DNA from: Cycas panzhihuaensis
Taxonomy: Eukaryota > Cycadophyta
DNA length: 64,000 nt
Assembly (NCBI GenBank): GCA_023213395.1
Contig: CM041465.1
Coordinates: 81,413,741 to 81,477,740 of the forward strand
Reading direction: 5' to 3'
Numbering within the stretch: position 1 is the stretch's first letter; every line of letters begins with the position of its first letter. Below, piece after piece: positions 37,982-49,429 of this stretch. A model generated the notes under the pieces. The model made no database searches and had not been told where the DNA came from. It worked only from the letters and a program-made list of their open reading frames with translations. Both the position numbers and the translations under genes were made by a program.

Positions 37982-40900
37982 TGGAAGCACACTTCTAGGG
38001 GTCACCAGATATGAAGAGATCAAGCCAACACAATCAATAATCTCATGGATAAAGGATCTACGAGAGTGAAGAAATGCAGGTTTGAGGACTCATAAATGGT
38101 GCACAAACTTCCCCTCAAAGTAAGCACCTTCTCAATTCAGGATGGGCAAGAGAGGGACTTCCTCGGTTTGCCAAGTAGCTTAAAAAAAGACCTTCTTGTC
38201 CTAGATGGCTAAGGAAGGGGGACATAAATACGATACACCCTTCTTAATGAGAGGGAGCAGTTGAGGTAGGTCCTAACCAGAAGAGAAAGTACTTATGAGC
38301 AAGCAGTAGGTGACTGGTAGTATGGAAGAGAAGGGGAAGTTGGGCTAAAAGAGGTCAACTTCTAAGTAGAGATAATGCAATGTGGGCCCTTACATAAAAA
38401 GGGGAGGAAGACCTTAAGGAGGAGTGCCCCTAAGGTGCCTACACGTAAAATGGATAGTTAGGTGTAGCGGACAAAGCAACATACTTTCTTTCTTTATTTC
38501 TTTTATAAAATGAAATGGTATGGTAGTATGAGTTGTCATTATTTATATTCCGTGCCCAAGTAAAAAATGTAGGACAAAGCAACAACTCTCTCTCTCTTCC
38601 TAAATCCTAGCCTCCCTCTCCTTATCTTTTATAGGCATACAAGGAAGCAAGTAAGCAGATGCATAAGATAAAGATACAAGCACTAATACAAGTCAACTCG
38701 ATGGCATGTAGAAGAAGATAGGATGGGGGTAGAAGAACTCATAACCTATCACACTCAAACCCAAGTGAGAGTGAGAGTTTGAGTTAAAGGAGAGACGATA
38801 AAGATACAACTAGTAGAAAGAAGTGCCTATTTATGCAAAATATAAAAGTAAGTCATGAAATAAGCAATGAAATATTTTTCTTCTTTTGGGACTAAAAGGG
38901 GGAGAAAGGGATGAGCAAGAGGATATGATGGAAGTAGTGTACCTAGAAATTAAATGGCCAATGTAGAGTCCTTTTCACTTTCTTCACGATCCACACTCAT
39001 CCAGGCGATGCACCTTGTCATGAGCAATATGTTGAAAGTAACACCGGTGAGGCTTCCTTACCTTCCCTAATATCTGAATACAAAAGAACTAAAGGGAAAG
39101 AAAGAATTGCTTATATTAAAATTTCAAGGTATTGAAATAACAATGAGATAGTATGTGTACATGCAATGAACGCCTTTGTTTACTTTGAAATGGATGGAAC
39201 TTGCATGACAAACTACTTACCCTTTCCCAAAGGGCAATAAACATGCATGGGAGCAAGTGTGTACATATATCTATGCTTTTCAAAAGGAAGAAACAAGGAA
39301 AAGTAATCCTAAACAAATGTCCTTTGAATAAGTAAAACAAGCAATGTTAGTGTTTCTTATCATGCATACATAGTGATCTGATGATTACGAGAAAGAGGGG
39401 TGAAAGGGAGAGAGATGGGTAGCCTTGGAAGATCTAACCCTCCAATGGGATGTCTCCACGTGCTCAAGCACATGAGCGGCTGATCAAAATGGCCAAGATC
39501 ATCTAATGGTAGAGAAGGTAGCAAATTTTGTATATGAAAAAAGTGTTGCAAAAAGGTTGTAAAAGTTACAAAAGTTGCAATATGCAACTTTTGCAAGATT
39601 TGCAAAGGTAAGTCTAAGGTTATGTGAACCAAAAGAGTTACTGCTAAACTAGGTTTTATGGGGGGCTATGATGGCTAGTTGTAGGTATAACAAGGTGCTA
39701 CTAACACTACAATAAAAAAAGTTCCCTACCCCAAAGGTTTCTGAGTGAATAAGGGAGATAATGGGAAAAGAAAAGGAGTAGAGAGTAGGGGGTTGCCCTT
39801 GAGGAGATGGAAAAAAGGTATAGAACCCTTCCTCAAGCTCCTTTCTCTCTTCATTGGTTACTTTTCTCTCTACCTCCTTGGGTGAACCTAAGAGAAACTT
39901 CAAGGTAGAAGGGAAATAAGCCAATGAATTGGAGGGTTTTCCTCCTAGAATGAAGAAACGAAGGGGAACTTCACATAACAAATAGAAAAAACAAGCAAAG
40001 ACACCTTTATTTTAAATGAGAAGAGGAATATGTTAGCCTGTAGCTACCTGCCAAGGGTAAATCTGAGGTAGATCTACCTCGTTTGCTGGCTAGAGAAGAG
40101 GTTTCTCCTTGAAGACTAGTAAAGAGCTCCTACAACGGCATGAAGAGGAAGCATAACCTACAATAAACTTGATGCTTGAGGCTTGGTGGAGCACTTGTGG
40201 TGAAGATCTATCCCAAAGCTCGGTGTAATAAACCTACAACTTAGGGTCTTACCCTAAGCGAGATGATGGTAGGAGTGGAGGATAGGTATAGCAAGTGAGA
40301 AGTTCGTTTCAAAAATTTTACCTTGAGATGAGGAGGAAGAAGTGAGGGAAAAATTAGGTTTTCAAACCCAAGTGTAGCTCAACAAGCGTTTATGGCACAC
40401 CTTGTGCGGGAAACAACCCAACCGCCATATGTCAATTTTGCATGTAATGCAAAATTGGCTATGGCTAGATAAAAAATAGTTTTGAATAATAACACCATGA
40501 CAAACTTCACAATACCGTGAAGTTTGCAGTGGTACCACAGAATTTGCAATGGTGCAAGCAAGACTAGAAGAAAATAGAAAAAGGGGAAGCCCGAAAGGCT
40601 CCCCAAAAGGGAGGGCTTAGACCCCAAAAGGACAATAATGGAATGCCAAGGTGACAAGAGGGGTTATAGGACCTAGAGAGGCCATGATGAATGAGAAAAT
40701 GGTGGTAACAAGGCCCCAAAGGAAGACAAATGGTGAACATGGGCGACAATCAGGCCTAAACAAGATGCTAGCGGTCACATCACACCAAGGGGTGATAAAG
40801 GACGAGCTATAGGAGCCATAAGTACTTGGAGACATTATGGAGACACAACGAAGGGTTGTAAAATACCATGGGATGTGTATCCCAAGTTATCATAGGCTAA

Positions 40901-41088
40901 AGTATTAAGATGCAACATAAGTAAACAGACAAATGATGCATAATGAGCATGCAATTGGTCAATTAACATGCAATGTGGATTTATTAATAACCTCATAATG
41001 TCCTAAAGCCAATGAAAGTGAGTATGGATACATACCTACACTTACCTAAGATGAGTTATCCATGTCTATTCTTGGTAGCTGGGAAACA
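37982..41088 (-). repeat. 3.1 kb LTR of minus-strand gypsy element
   Basis: Read on the minus strand it starts TGTTTCCCAGCTACC and ends GTGTGCTTCCA. Homology to the plus-strand LTR at 45275-48520 runs over its whole length. Shared blocks include GCTACxxAGAATxGACAT near the start, TTTAGCCTATGAT, GTAAGGAAGCC, ACTCACGACAAGG-like and GCTTGATCTC near the end. In sense orientation it follows a polypurine tract (41089-41102), so it is the 3' LTR of an element lying to its right. At 3107 bp it is unusually long for a plant LTR but within the known gypsy range. The open frames inside it are not genes. Confidence 0.75.
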
Positions 41089-41102
41089 TTGCCCCCTTGA
41101 CA
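41089..41102 (-). other. polypurine tract of minus-strand gypsy element
   Basis: On the minus strand this reads TGTCAAGGGGGCAA, directly before the LTR start TGTTTCCC. This is where plus-strand DNA synthesis would be primed. Confidence 0.65.
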
Positions 41103-41619
41103 ATAGAGCCTTGCTGCTCAGAAACATGGTGCAATGGCGAATGCTGGAAACACAGAGGTTAGTATCATGTGTTAAAGTATAGTGGTGTCATCATCCAAAG
41201 GAAGTGGTAAGTGTCATGGGAGAATGTATGGACAAGATGAAGAGAGAGGCAGCATAGGGGCTACCTATGCATCATCATAAAATTTGATGAGAGAGATAGT
41301 GGATAAGGGGAATGCCCCCATCACACATATGCAAGGTGAAAGATGTTGATAGTCATGAGCATGGTCAACCAAATAATATAACTAAGAAATATGTATATAT
41401 GGAGATCAGAATATAGAAGCTTCGTGCCACAGGTGCATGAAGAACAAAATGAAGAAATAAACTTGGTGGTCACCATAGTTTAGCTTCATCAATGGCCAGC
41501 TTTCAGAGGTGCGAACATGTCACACAATGCAAGATAAGATGATCTCAGAACTAGGGTGGTTAGGAAACTTGATAGGTTCCTCAAGGACGATCATTAAGAT
41601 GGGGGAGATGGCACTCGAG

Positions 41620-41995
41620 GATGTGGCAAATGAGACCATCTACCTTAATGCTTAGGTCTCCAAGAATGTGTTGGATGTCTACCAAGGGGAAGCGAGATAA
41701 GAGAGTCCTAGCGGTCGAAGCAAGGGCTCTCAAACATAGGGAATGTACCTAGTAAACCTACGTAAGTTATGAGAGGACAACCTGGGAGTCCCAAAGAAGG
41801 ATGATATGACCATGGTGAAAATGGAGTGCATCGGTAAGGGCCTCGATAATGGCCATGTATTCAGCTTCGTTATTGGTGGCCTTAAGAGAAGGATCCTAGA
41901 ACACATATATTCATATCAAGGGAGGTCACAAAGGATCCATATGGTAGCAGAAGGTTATGGATTACAACGGCTTCCTCCATCAGTGAAGATAAGCA
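41620..41995 (-). pseudogene. extra RNase H domain near the 3' end of the gypsy element
   Basis: Minus-strand reading gives FTDGGSRCNP, NNEAEYMAIIEALTDAL, DSQVVLS and LLSRFPLVDIQHI in order. These match the archaeal-type second RNase H carried by plant Tat-lineage gypsy elements ('FDGGSRGNPG', 'TNNEAEY.A...GL', 'DS..V..Q', 'F....I.H..R..N..AD'). The first D, the E and the middle D are present; the final 'N..AD' block is replaced. Two frame changes occur. It lies about 520 bp before the polypurine tract, with no integrase between them, so it is close to the 3' end of the element. Confidence 0.8.
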
Positions 41996-41999
41996 ATAC

Positions 42000-42990
42000 C
42001 ATATTGAATAAATGAGGATCTTTGTTAAACGATAAAAGGAAAGTGACAACGAGGTCAATAGGCAGAGAGAAAGGAGGAGTGGTAGCGACAGGGTTATAAA
42101 TCACTCAAAAGGCTATGAATATGGCTCATGAAGGACATGAGAGTCCTCAAAAGAGGCTACCCAAGTGTGAGGAAACTGACTCAATGAAGAACTAAGGAAA
42201 CAATAGCGGAAAGGCCCCTTTGGGGCCCCAAAGGTTTGTAAAAAGGCCAAGATGAGGCCTAGATAAGGGGAGGAACTTCATTTGAGAGCTCCAAAAGCTC
42301 AAATAGGTAATAAAAATGAATTTAGGGTGGAAAAATAAATTAAAGGAGTATAAACATAAGAATATTTTGGAGCAGCATGAAAAACGAGACAAAAGAAGTT
42401 AGTAGGAGACTAAAAGGATCATTATAAATATGCCAAAAAAGGTCGAAAAGGAGGCTGTAAAGGTGAAACATGGGATAGGCCTTAAAGACAAAGGTGATTG
42501 AGCCAAAGAAATGGTATCGAGGGTTATCACGGCAATAGAAAAGGAGAAAGTACCCCTTGGGGCCCTTGTGTATATAAAGGAAGGAGGGTGAAAATGAGAT
42601 TTATTTTCATGGGCTCGCGATTAATTTGGAGCCCTTCCTTCTACGCAGTGAAGCCCTACCCGACTTCAGAGATACACAATGAGAGATCTGACCATTGGAT
42701 CGAGGCGAGGAGACAACCAACACGATCTAGATGACGAGATGGCGATGGCGAGGCTAGATCCATTGAGTGGATCGTCCCCTACCCACTTCATTTTGTCATT
42801 TATATTTGGTAACTTTTTGAGTTCTTTAGAGCTCATTTTTAGCCCCTTAAGGGCAATTTGGGATGCTCTAAAGTCTAAATGAGGCCCAGAGAGGGGAAGG
42901 ACTAGGGCATTTAGTAGCCCTAATCCTAGTGGGCTAGGCCTTGGCCCACTTAGATAAAAATTTAGGGTTTTAGAGGGATCTACCCACCTT
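42000..42990 (-). other. spacer of minus-strand gypsy element
   Basis: Pyrimidine-rich on the minus strand, with no protein motif that I recognise. It contains an 18-bp perfect palindrome, CCTTTGGGGCCCCAAAGG (42217-42234). Confidence 0.35.
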
Positions 42991-42999
42991 TTATAGGGG

Positions 43000-45270
43000 G
43001 AAACAATGGCCTGATAACAAAGATCGTGGTGCTACAGAGTTTGTTGTTGACCCTCTAAGGGGATGTGAAGATCTCAGCAACTGTTGTGTCAAAATCTGTA
43101 ATACTGTAGAGTTTGATACGGGGCAGAGAGAAAGAGGTAGAGAAAAGAAGAAAAAGAGGTCCCAAAGGATACCTAACTCATCCAAGTGGAGCAAGATGCA
43201 TTCTAAGGATGGTTAGGCATGGCATGAGGAGTATTTAGATTGAGTCTTATATGGTTTTATAGGTAGTTATCATGGTGGACAACTGCGAGAACATCAGAAT
43301 GGCTATGATGACCTTTATCGAGATGATGTCTCATGGAGATAGGTAGATATTGTGCCATTATAGGCTCTTAAAGATCATTAGGACACCCTAGTATATATTA
43401 GACTAGCATATCCTAGTGGATATAATTTTCCACTGGGATCATAGGTGACACGTTTTCCATCTCCCCAAGGTAGGAGACATGACTATAAGACAAGGGGACA
43501 TCCAGAGGAATTTAGGGATGCTAGCAGGAGCTACACCACCATCGTTAGGCACATTGCCTAGCATAGACACCGCACACACAGAGACAACCATATATTTCAT
43601 GGGCTAGGGTAGGTGGTACTGACAAGGGGTGTTGGTACTGACTATGGTGATGTCTAGGATTCCTCAGGTGACGAAACTCATCACACTATGCATTTTGTTT
43701 TAGATCTCCCAGAAACAAAACTATAGGGGCATTCCAAGAGGATGGATAGCCATGGTGAGGAGATGCTAGGCCAGAGAGAGGTTGAATTAGGCTGCCTTGA
43801 TAGCGTTAAACATGGTGGCAGAGTTGGATACGATCTGAGTGGTAGGAATAGGTGGTTTTTCATATTGTACTTTATTACAGTGCTGGTTTCTTGATCATTT
43901 TAGGGTAGTGACACCATCTAGAGGGTCTCATCTAGTCTCAACATGAGCTCCCATGGTGCATAGGTGGCTGACTTAGTTCTAGGGAACCAAGGACCAGGTA
44001 TATATCAGGAGATCAATGGAGGTGACGTTGTTAGACCTTCTCAACCCAGTAGACTATACAATGGACCTATATAGAGGGGTGCATTGGGATAACAATGATG
44101 TGGTAGGGAATTAGGAGGTGACCTAGATGAAGGTGACAATTATAATGGAGGTGATGGGACAGGGCTATCGGGAGTTGCAAGAGGTGAGGTAGGTCCCTCT
44201 AGAGCTACGAGATGAGAGCCAGGTCCCTTAGGAGCTACAGGAAGGGATAGACCACTAGCACGTAAAGAGAGAGAGCAACATGCAAAGCTCTAGTGAGAGT
44301 GGTGATGACGGTAGCATCAGTGGAGGCAGTGGTAGTCACAGTAGATAGAGGAAAGGAGAGAGAAGAGGCCCCAATAGCCTAGGAGGTAGCATATGTGGTA
44401 CTGGAGGTTAAGGAGGATGGTCCAGTAACTGGGGGAGCTCTTGTAGAGGAGGTGGTTATCAAAGTCGAGGAGCTAGTGGTCCCAGGAGGTGAGACACTAC
44501 CCTTACTGGACATCTTTCAACTATTAGCTACTTAGATAGTTTACTCTGATTTATTTTTGATGCTTTGATACTTTGATATATGTATGTTGGACTGACATAT
44601 GATGTGTGTGTGATTTGGTAGGAGTAGGGGAGATGAGGAGGTTGGTCGAGGCAGTAGTTCAAGAGTTATTCCCCTAGATCTATGTGAAGGGGTAGGATAG
44701 TTACAGGGAGAGCTAGATAAACTCCGTACTAAGAGGGACCAAACAGTCACAGAGAGGGATATACTAGGAGGCCAGATCCAGGTGCTAGAGGCCCAAGGAG
44801 GAGGAGCGATGAGCAGAGATGCAGAGAGCCACATCATAATTACCATGCTGGAGGACAGATTCTGGAGAGCAGATAGGGAGAGGGATCATATCCAGGTGTG
44901 ATACGATCAGTTGGTAGAGTAGGTTGCCATCAGGTCATCGTAGAGTAGGACTCACACCCATAAAATGACACCAACCCAGAGGAGGCCTTGGGACAAGGGG
45001 AGTGAGGCACTGACCTCGTAGTGGTGTAGGAGGAGCCTAGGAGGCATATGGTCGTATAACTAGAGGTCTCATAGTCGAGGAGACAATACCACCTATGGGT
45101 AGGGTGTCGATGAGCTAGATACATGGTTAGTTTTGGGCAAGAAAGTATTAGACTTCTAGGGAGTCACCATATGTTGACACATGATTATACTCCTCCCTGC
45201 AAGGATTCTAGATTCCTGAGGATGATGTACTATATGTCTTTGTATAATATGATTCATTGTATATATATAG
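43000..45270 (+). other. unassigned purine-rich, coding-like stretch
   Basis: The plus strand gives protein-like translation with scattered stops: RRLVEAVVQELFP near 44640, then LDKLRTKRDQTVTERDILGG and QIQVLEAQGGG, with FWRADRERDHIQV at about 44860-44900. That end reads like a charged coiled coil. Earlier parts (about 43260-43560) read as NFPLGS, VTRFPSPQGRR and SYTTIVRHIA. I do not recognise a family. It lies directly left of the plus-strand gypsy LTR and could be an extra ORF of a retroelement, but it is not tied to either LTR by clear termini. Confidence 0.35.
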
Positions 45271-45274
45271 GCGG

Positions 45275-48200
45275 TCTTTCCTGGCTACTGAGAATGGACA
45301 TAGGTGATCTGATTCAGGTAAGTTTAGGTATGCTTCTACCCTCACCCTTGTCAGTTTCAGAAAGGTGGATTAAAGCAGTTTACTTGCATTGCATTCTGAT
45401 TGATTGATTGCATAATTACTATGCATTTGATGCTTGACCATATTGCATCCCAACATATTTTTAGCCTATGATGATCCTGGTATACACAACCCATGGTGAT
45501 CCACAACCCTCTGCCATCGTCTCCATGATGTCCCCAAGTACCTTTTGGCTTTCGCAGCCCATACCACATAACTTGTTGGTGCGACATAGCCCCTAGCACC
45601 TCGCCTAGGACTATTCATCGTGCCATGTACGCCTTTGTCACTTTTTGGGAGTCTTTGGCCATAATTTCCTACTTGTTGTGGTCTTGCTAGGTCTCATAAC
45701 CTCTTTGTTACCTGGATAATACAGCTTTCCCTTTAGGGTCTAGGATCCCCTCTTTTTTGGGAGCTTATGTGCTCCTCCACTCTTGTTTTTATCTTGCTTT
45801 TGCCTACACCATGGTAAGCTTCATGGTACCATAGTAAACTTTGTGGTACGTCTAAGTTTACCATGGGGCAATTGTTCATAATTATTTTTTAAATTGCCTA
45901 CAACTAACCTCATATTTATTACAAAATTGCCACATGGCAATGACTCAACTCCCACCCATAACGAACCCTAATCACTTGGTGAGCTAGGGTTGGGTTTAAA
46001 AACCCAAAATCTACTTCATTTTAGTTCTTCTCATTATTTTTCACTACTCTCTTCTATAAAAATGCCCTGTAACAAACTCAAGCTCTATTACACCTGACTG
46101 ACAACCCATCTACCAGCCCCTTGTAGCTCAGGAAGTGTAGGTTACAGGTCTGTAACAAGGATGGTTGATGAAAGATCATGCTCCAAATGCCTGACCAAGC
46201 TCTAGGTCTCATTTTTCTCAAGGTTTTGTTCTCCATTTGATGCACTATAAGGATTTCCTCTAGCAAACCCAAAAGGACCCTTTTCTTCAACCATTTTTCC
46301 AGGTAGATCTTCTTCAGATTTACCTTTACCAAGTACTCTTAGATCATTCCATTGATTTCCCTTTTGAACAGCATAGGTACTCTTCTACTAGTGCTTCTTA
46401 CAGTGAGTTTCTTTCTTCTTTTCTCTATTGTATTTGGAGGCAAACCCTCCCTCATGTTGGCCTATCTACTTCCTCCCTCATGGTTCTCTTTGGGTTCTTA
46501 AAGGAGGCAGTAGGGAAGAGGGTTATACAGAGAGCAAAAGGAGGCATAGGTAGGGTCCTGCACCCAACATGCCTTCTCCTTAAGGGAATCCCCCCTTTCT
46601 CTCCCCCTCTCTCCTTCTCCATACCTTCCTTGATTTCCTAAAGAACCATTGAGGAGAAGGTCTCTACTGGTGGCAGGGCAGGCAACTCATTGCTACGTTT
46701 GCAACCAGCCATCAAAGATCTCACATGGCTAGGGCTTTAATCCTACTCCATACCCCTTTTGTGTTTTGGATTAACTCTTGCAAAAAACCTACAAAAGTTG
46801 CACTTTACAACTTTTGCAGCATTTGTAACTCCTTTTACTGCTCTTGTCTACTTTCACAAAAACTTGTTTGCACTTGTTATTGGGTTATTTCACTTTCTTT
46901 ACCCTTTGTCTTGGTGCTTTGGGATAGCGCGAAGTGTTTCAGATCTAGAGGGTTAGCCATTGTGAGGCTACCCATTTCTCTCCTTCTCACCCCTTTTCAC
47001 CCACATCACATGTTTAATAATATATGTGAAATAAGGAGCAATATTAACATTGAATAATTTTTTCCTTTCAAAAGAGATACATGCATTTTGCCATATTTCC
47101 TTCCACATACTTGTCCCTGCATACATTGGGTGCCCCTTAGGAAAGTGTGAGCTTTGTTTGTACAGGTTTCCTTGCATTTAGAGCAAGCAGGGATCTTCAT
47201 CCCAGGTACACTCCTCTTTCAGTTAGCAGTTTCTTTTCTGGTACTTTAAAATTGTAAAGTCATTTGAGTGTTTCCATTTCCTTTCTTCATACTTTCCTTT
47301 TACTTCGATTTTGGGGTAAGGTAAGGAAGCCCCCTCCTTTTCGCTGGTATTCTTCCCATTGTGCCACTCACGACAAGGAGAAGAGTAAGGTTTGCAAGAG
47401 TGATGGGGGTAGCACTACCCCGACTGTCATATTTTCTGGGTATGTCTTTGTCCCTAGTCTTCCTACTCTTATCCTTTATTCCCCTTTTCTTGTATGCCCC
47501 TAGACAAAAAGAATAGAAAGGATTATGTTGTTGTGGACTTTATTAGTTATTTCTTGCTTTCCCATTTGAATTCATATAGTTGGGGATTTAGTCAGTCCAC
47601 ACTGGTTGGTGCTTGCCTTCTCTTTTGATGCACATACACCCACTTGTTTACTCCTTTTGTAAGGGCCTTCACCCTTACCAAGGATTAGGCAAGATGGGTA
47701 GGCACTCATCTATACACGCTCATGTCCCCTTATTGCATATCATGAAATAACTTTGCATCTCTTGCTTCAACTTTTTTCCTACTAAGTAATTTTCTTGATT
47801 TCTTTCCTCGCATATGAAAGAATAAAGAGAGTAAGGTTATATCTAGAGAAAGAGAGAAAGAATACATTCTTTTCCTTTTAAAGTCATTTCTTGAATACAC
47901 AAGCATAATACAATCACCTCGCATCTCTCTATCACATAGCAAACGAAAGACAAACATAGGACAACATCCTTTGTCAACCCTTCATACTTATAATCTCCTT
48001 AGGTATAGTGCCTTGGGAGTACCTCCTCCCAAGGTTGTTTCTCTTTCTTTCTTTGTTCCTTAAGCTAGACCTCTTAGGTTTTTTCCTTTGGTTGACACTT
48101 AGTTTACATAACCAATCGCTCTTTTGTCTAACTCGCATTGTAAGATGTCTTAGGCTTACATGTGGATTTCTCTCCTTTCTTGTTGAGGTTCATTTCTTCC

Positions 48201-48520
48201 ATTACCTCTTCACGTGAGGAGGTATTCTCTTGCTTCCTCCCTCCCTCTTTCATCCATTTAGGATAGGAGGGCCCCTTTTCGAGGATACTCAAGGAACCAA
48301 GGAGATCTCTCTTCCACCCATTACTCCAAATTGAGGAGGAGTTACCCTAAAGGAGTTTGTATGTCATTTGCGGGTCCTCGAACCTGTGTTCTAATGCAAA
48401 GATGCTATTTATCGGTGATCTCTTTCCCTAGTTATTATAGGTCCATAGCCACCAAAACTGTTAGCCATTTTAGCTTGATCTCATCCATGTTTAGTGACCC
48501 CCCCTCGAGGTGTGATTCCA
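45275..48520 (+). repeat. 3.2 kb LTR, 5' LTR of plus-strand gypsy element
   Basis: Starts TCTTTCCTGGCTACTG (an original TG now TC) and ends GTGTGATTCCA, followed at once by a primer-binding-like sequence. It is homologous along its length, in inverted orientation, to 37982-41088. Pyrimidine-rich on this strand. It contains a hairpin at 48011-48034 that is kept in the other copy. The gag-pol relics of the same strand follow from 49430. Confidence 0.75.
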
Positions 48521-48542
48521 TTGGTGACCATATTGGGGACCT
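48521..48542 (+). other. gypsy primer-binding-like site
   Basis: TTGGTGACCATATTGGGGAC follows the LTR end without a gap. It resembles a decayed form of the TTGGCGCC...GGGG sequence found after plant Tat/Athila-type LTRs. The tRNA partner cannot be named from this degenerate copy. Confidence 0.45.
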
Positions 48543-48937
48543 ACCAATAAGGGATTAATCCTTTCTTCTTTTTATGTTGGTGCTACCTCCTTTTCGGTAG
48601 CTCTCCTCGATCTGTTGGGTAGATCCTAATGCCTATCACCTTACCATCTTCTTTTTCTTCCAATCTTTAGGAGGAACTTGAATATGATGATTCTCTTATC
48701 GCTTACGAGGCCTCCCCCCTTCATTGGAAGGCTCCCCTTACTATCCCCTTCCTTTGTTAGATTCTAATTCGACCATTGAAGGATTCCCTTCAGATTGGGC
48801 ATATCATGAGTCATCCACTTCTTTCCAAGGGCCCACCTAAGAGTGTGAGGACCCTATCTTTTACCTAGGTGACTAAGAACACCTACAAGTCCATCACCTC
48901 TCCACTCATGAGGTGGAGGCATGTTCTCCCTTGGAGT

Positions 48938-49005
48938 ATCACCACCTTGGTGGTGATCCTCATGAGGATCACCCCGTGGGGTCCACCTCATATGAGGATC
49001 CTTCC
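48938..49005. other. cluster of perfect palindromes in gypsy leader
   Basis: ATCACCACC-TT-GGTGGTGAT (48938-48957) overlaps a 22-bp perfect palindrome (48952-48973, centre CATG). A CCTCATATGAGG palindrome follows about 13 bases later (48986-48997). Together they could fold into stacked hairpins in the RNA between the primer site and gag. Confidence 0.7.
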
Positions 49006-49429
49006 ACCTCATATGATCAGGTAGATACCCCTCCCATAGATGTTGTAGAAGCCCTTAACTAGTGCTTCTAAGTTGCTAGCCTCCAATCACATCCTAAGTG
49101 GTTGGATAATATCTTGTGAAGCATAGTGCTTCCTTCTTCCACATCCATACTACCTCATCCATCTCGTTCACTCCCTTACCTATAACAAGGACATCCCTCA
49201 TTTCATCTTCTTCTCCTTGTGGTCCATATTCCTTAGGGACCACCCAAGGCATATTCTCTTCCCAACTCAAGTTTAGTATACCTCCCTCTAGCTAAACAAC
49301 TACGTCCCAATCGACTATAGTTTATCCTCCTCCTATTAGATCTAAGGGACCCGTACATGCCCCTATCTCTAGATGTATAGGGCCAATCCCCTCACATACC
49401 TAAGCTCAACCTAGGGATCCTTCCCTTTG

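Noticed and set aside
44541-44846. 101-codon minus-strand frame.
   Set aside because: Hydrophobic, serine-rich complement of the charged plus-strand stretch; the plus strand looks more protein-like.
37982-48520. Many open frames of 60-110 codons inside the two large LTRs.
   Set aside because: They fall inside non-coding LTR sequence, differ between the two LTR copies, and reflect higher G+C and pyrimidine skew.
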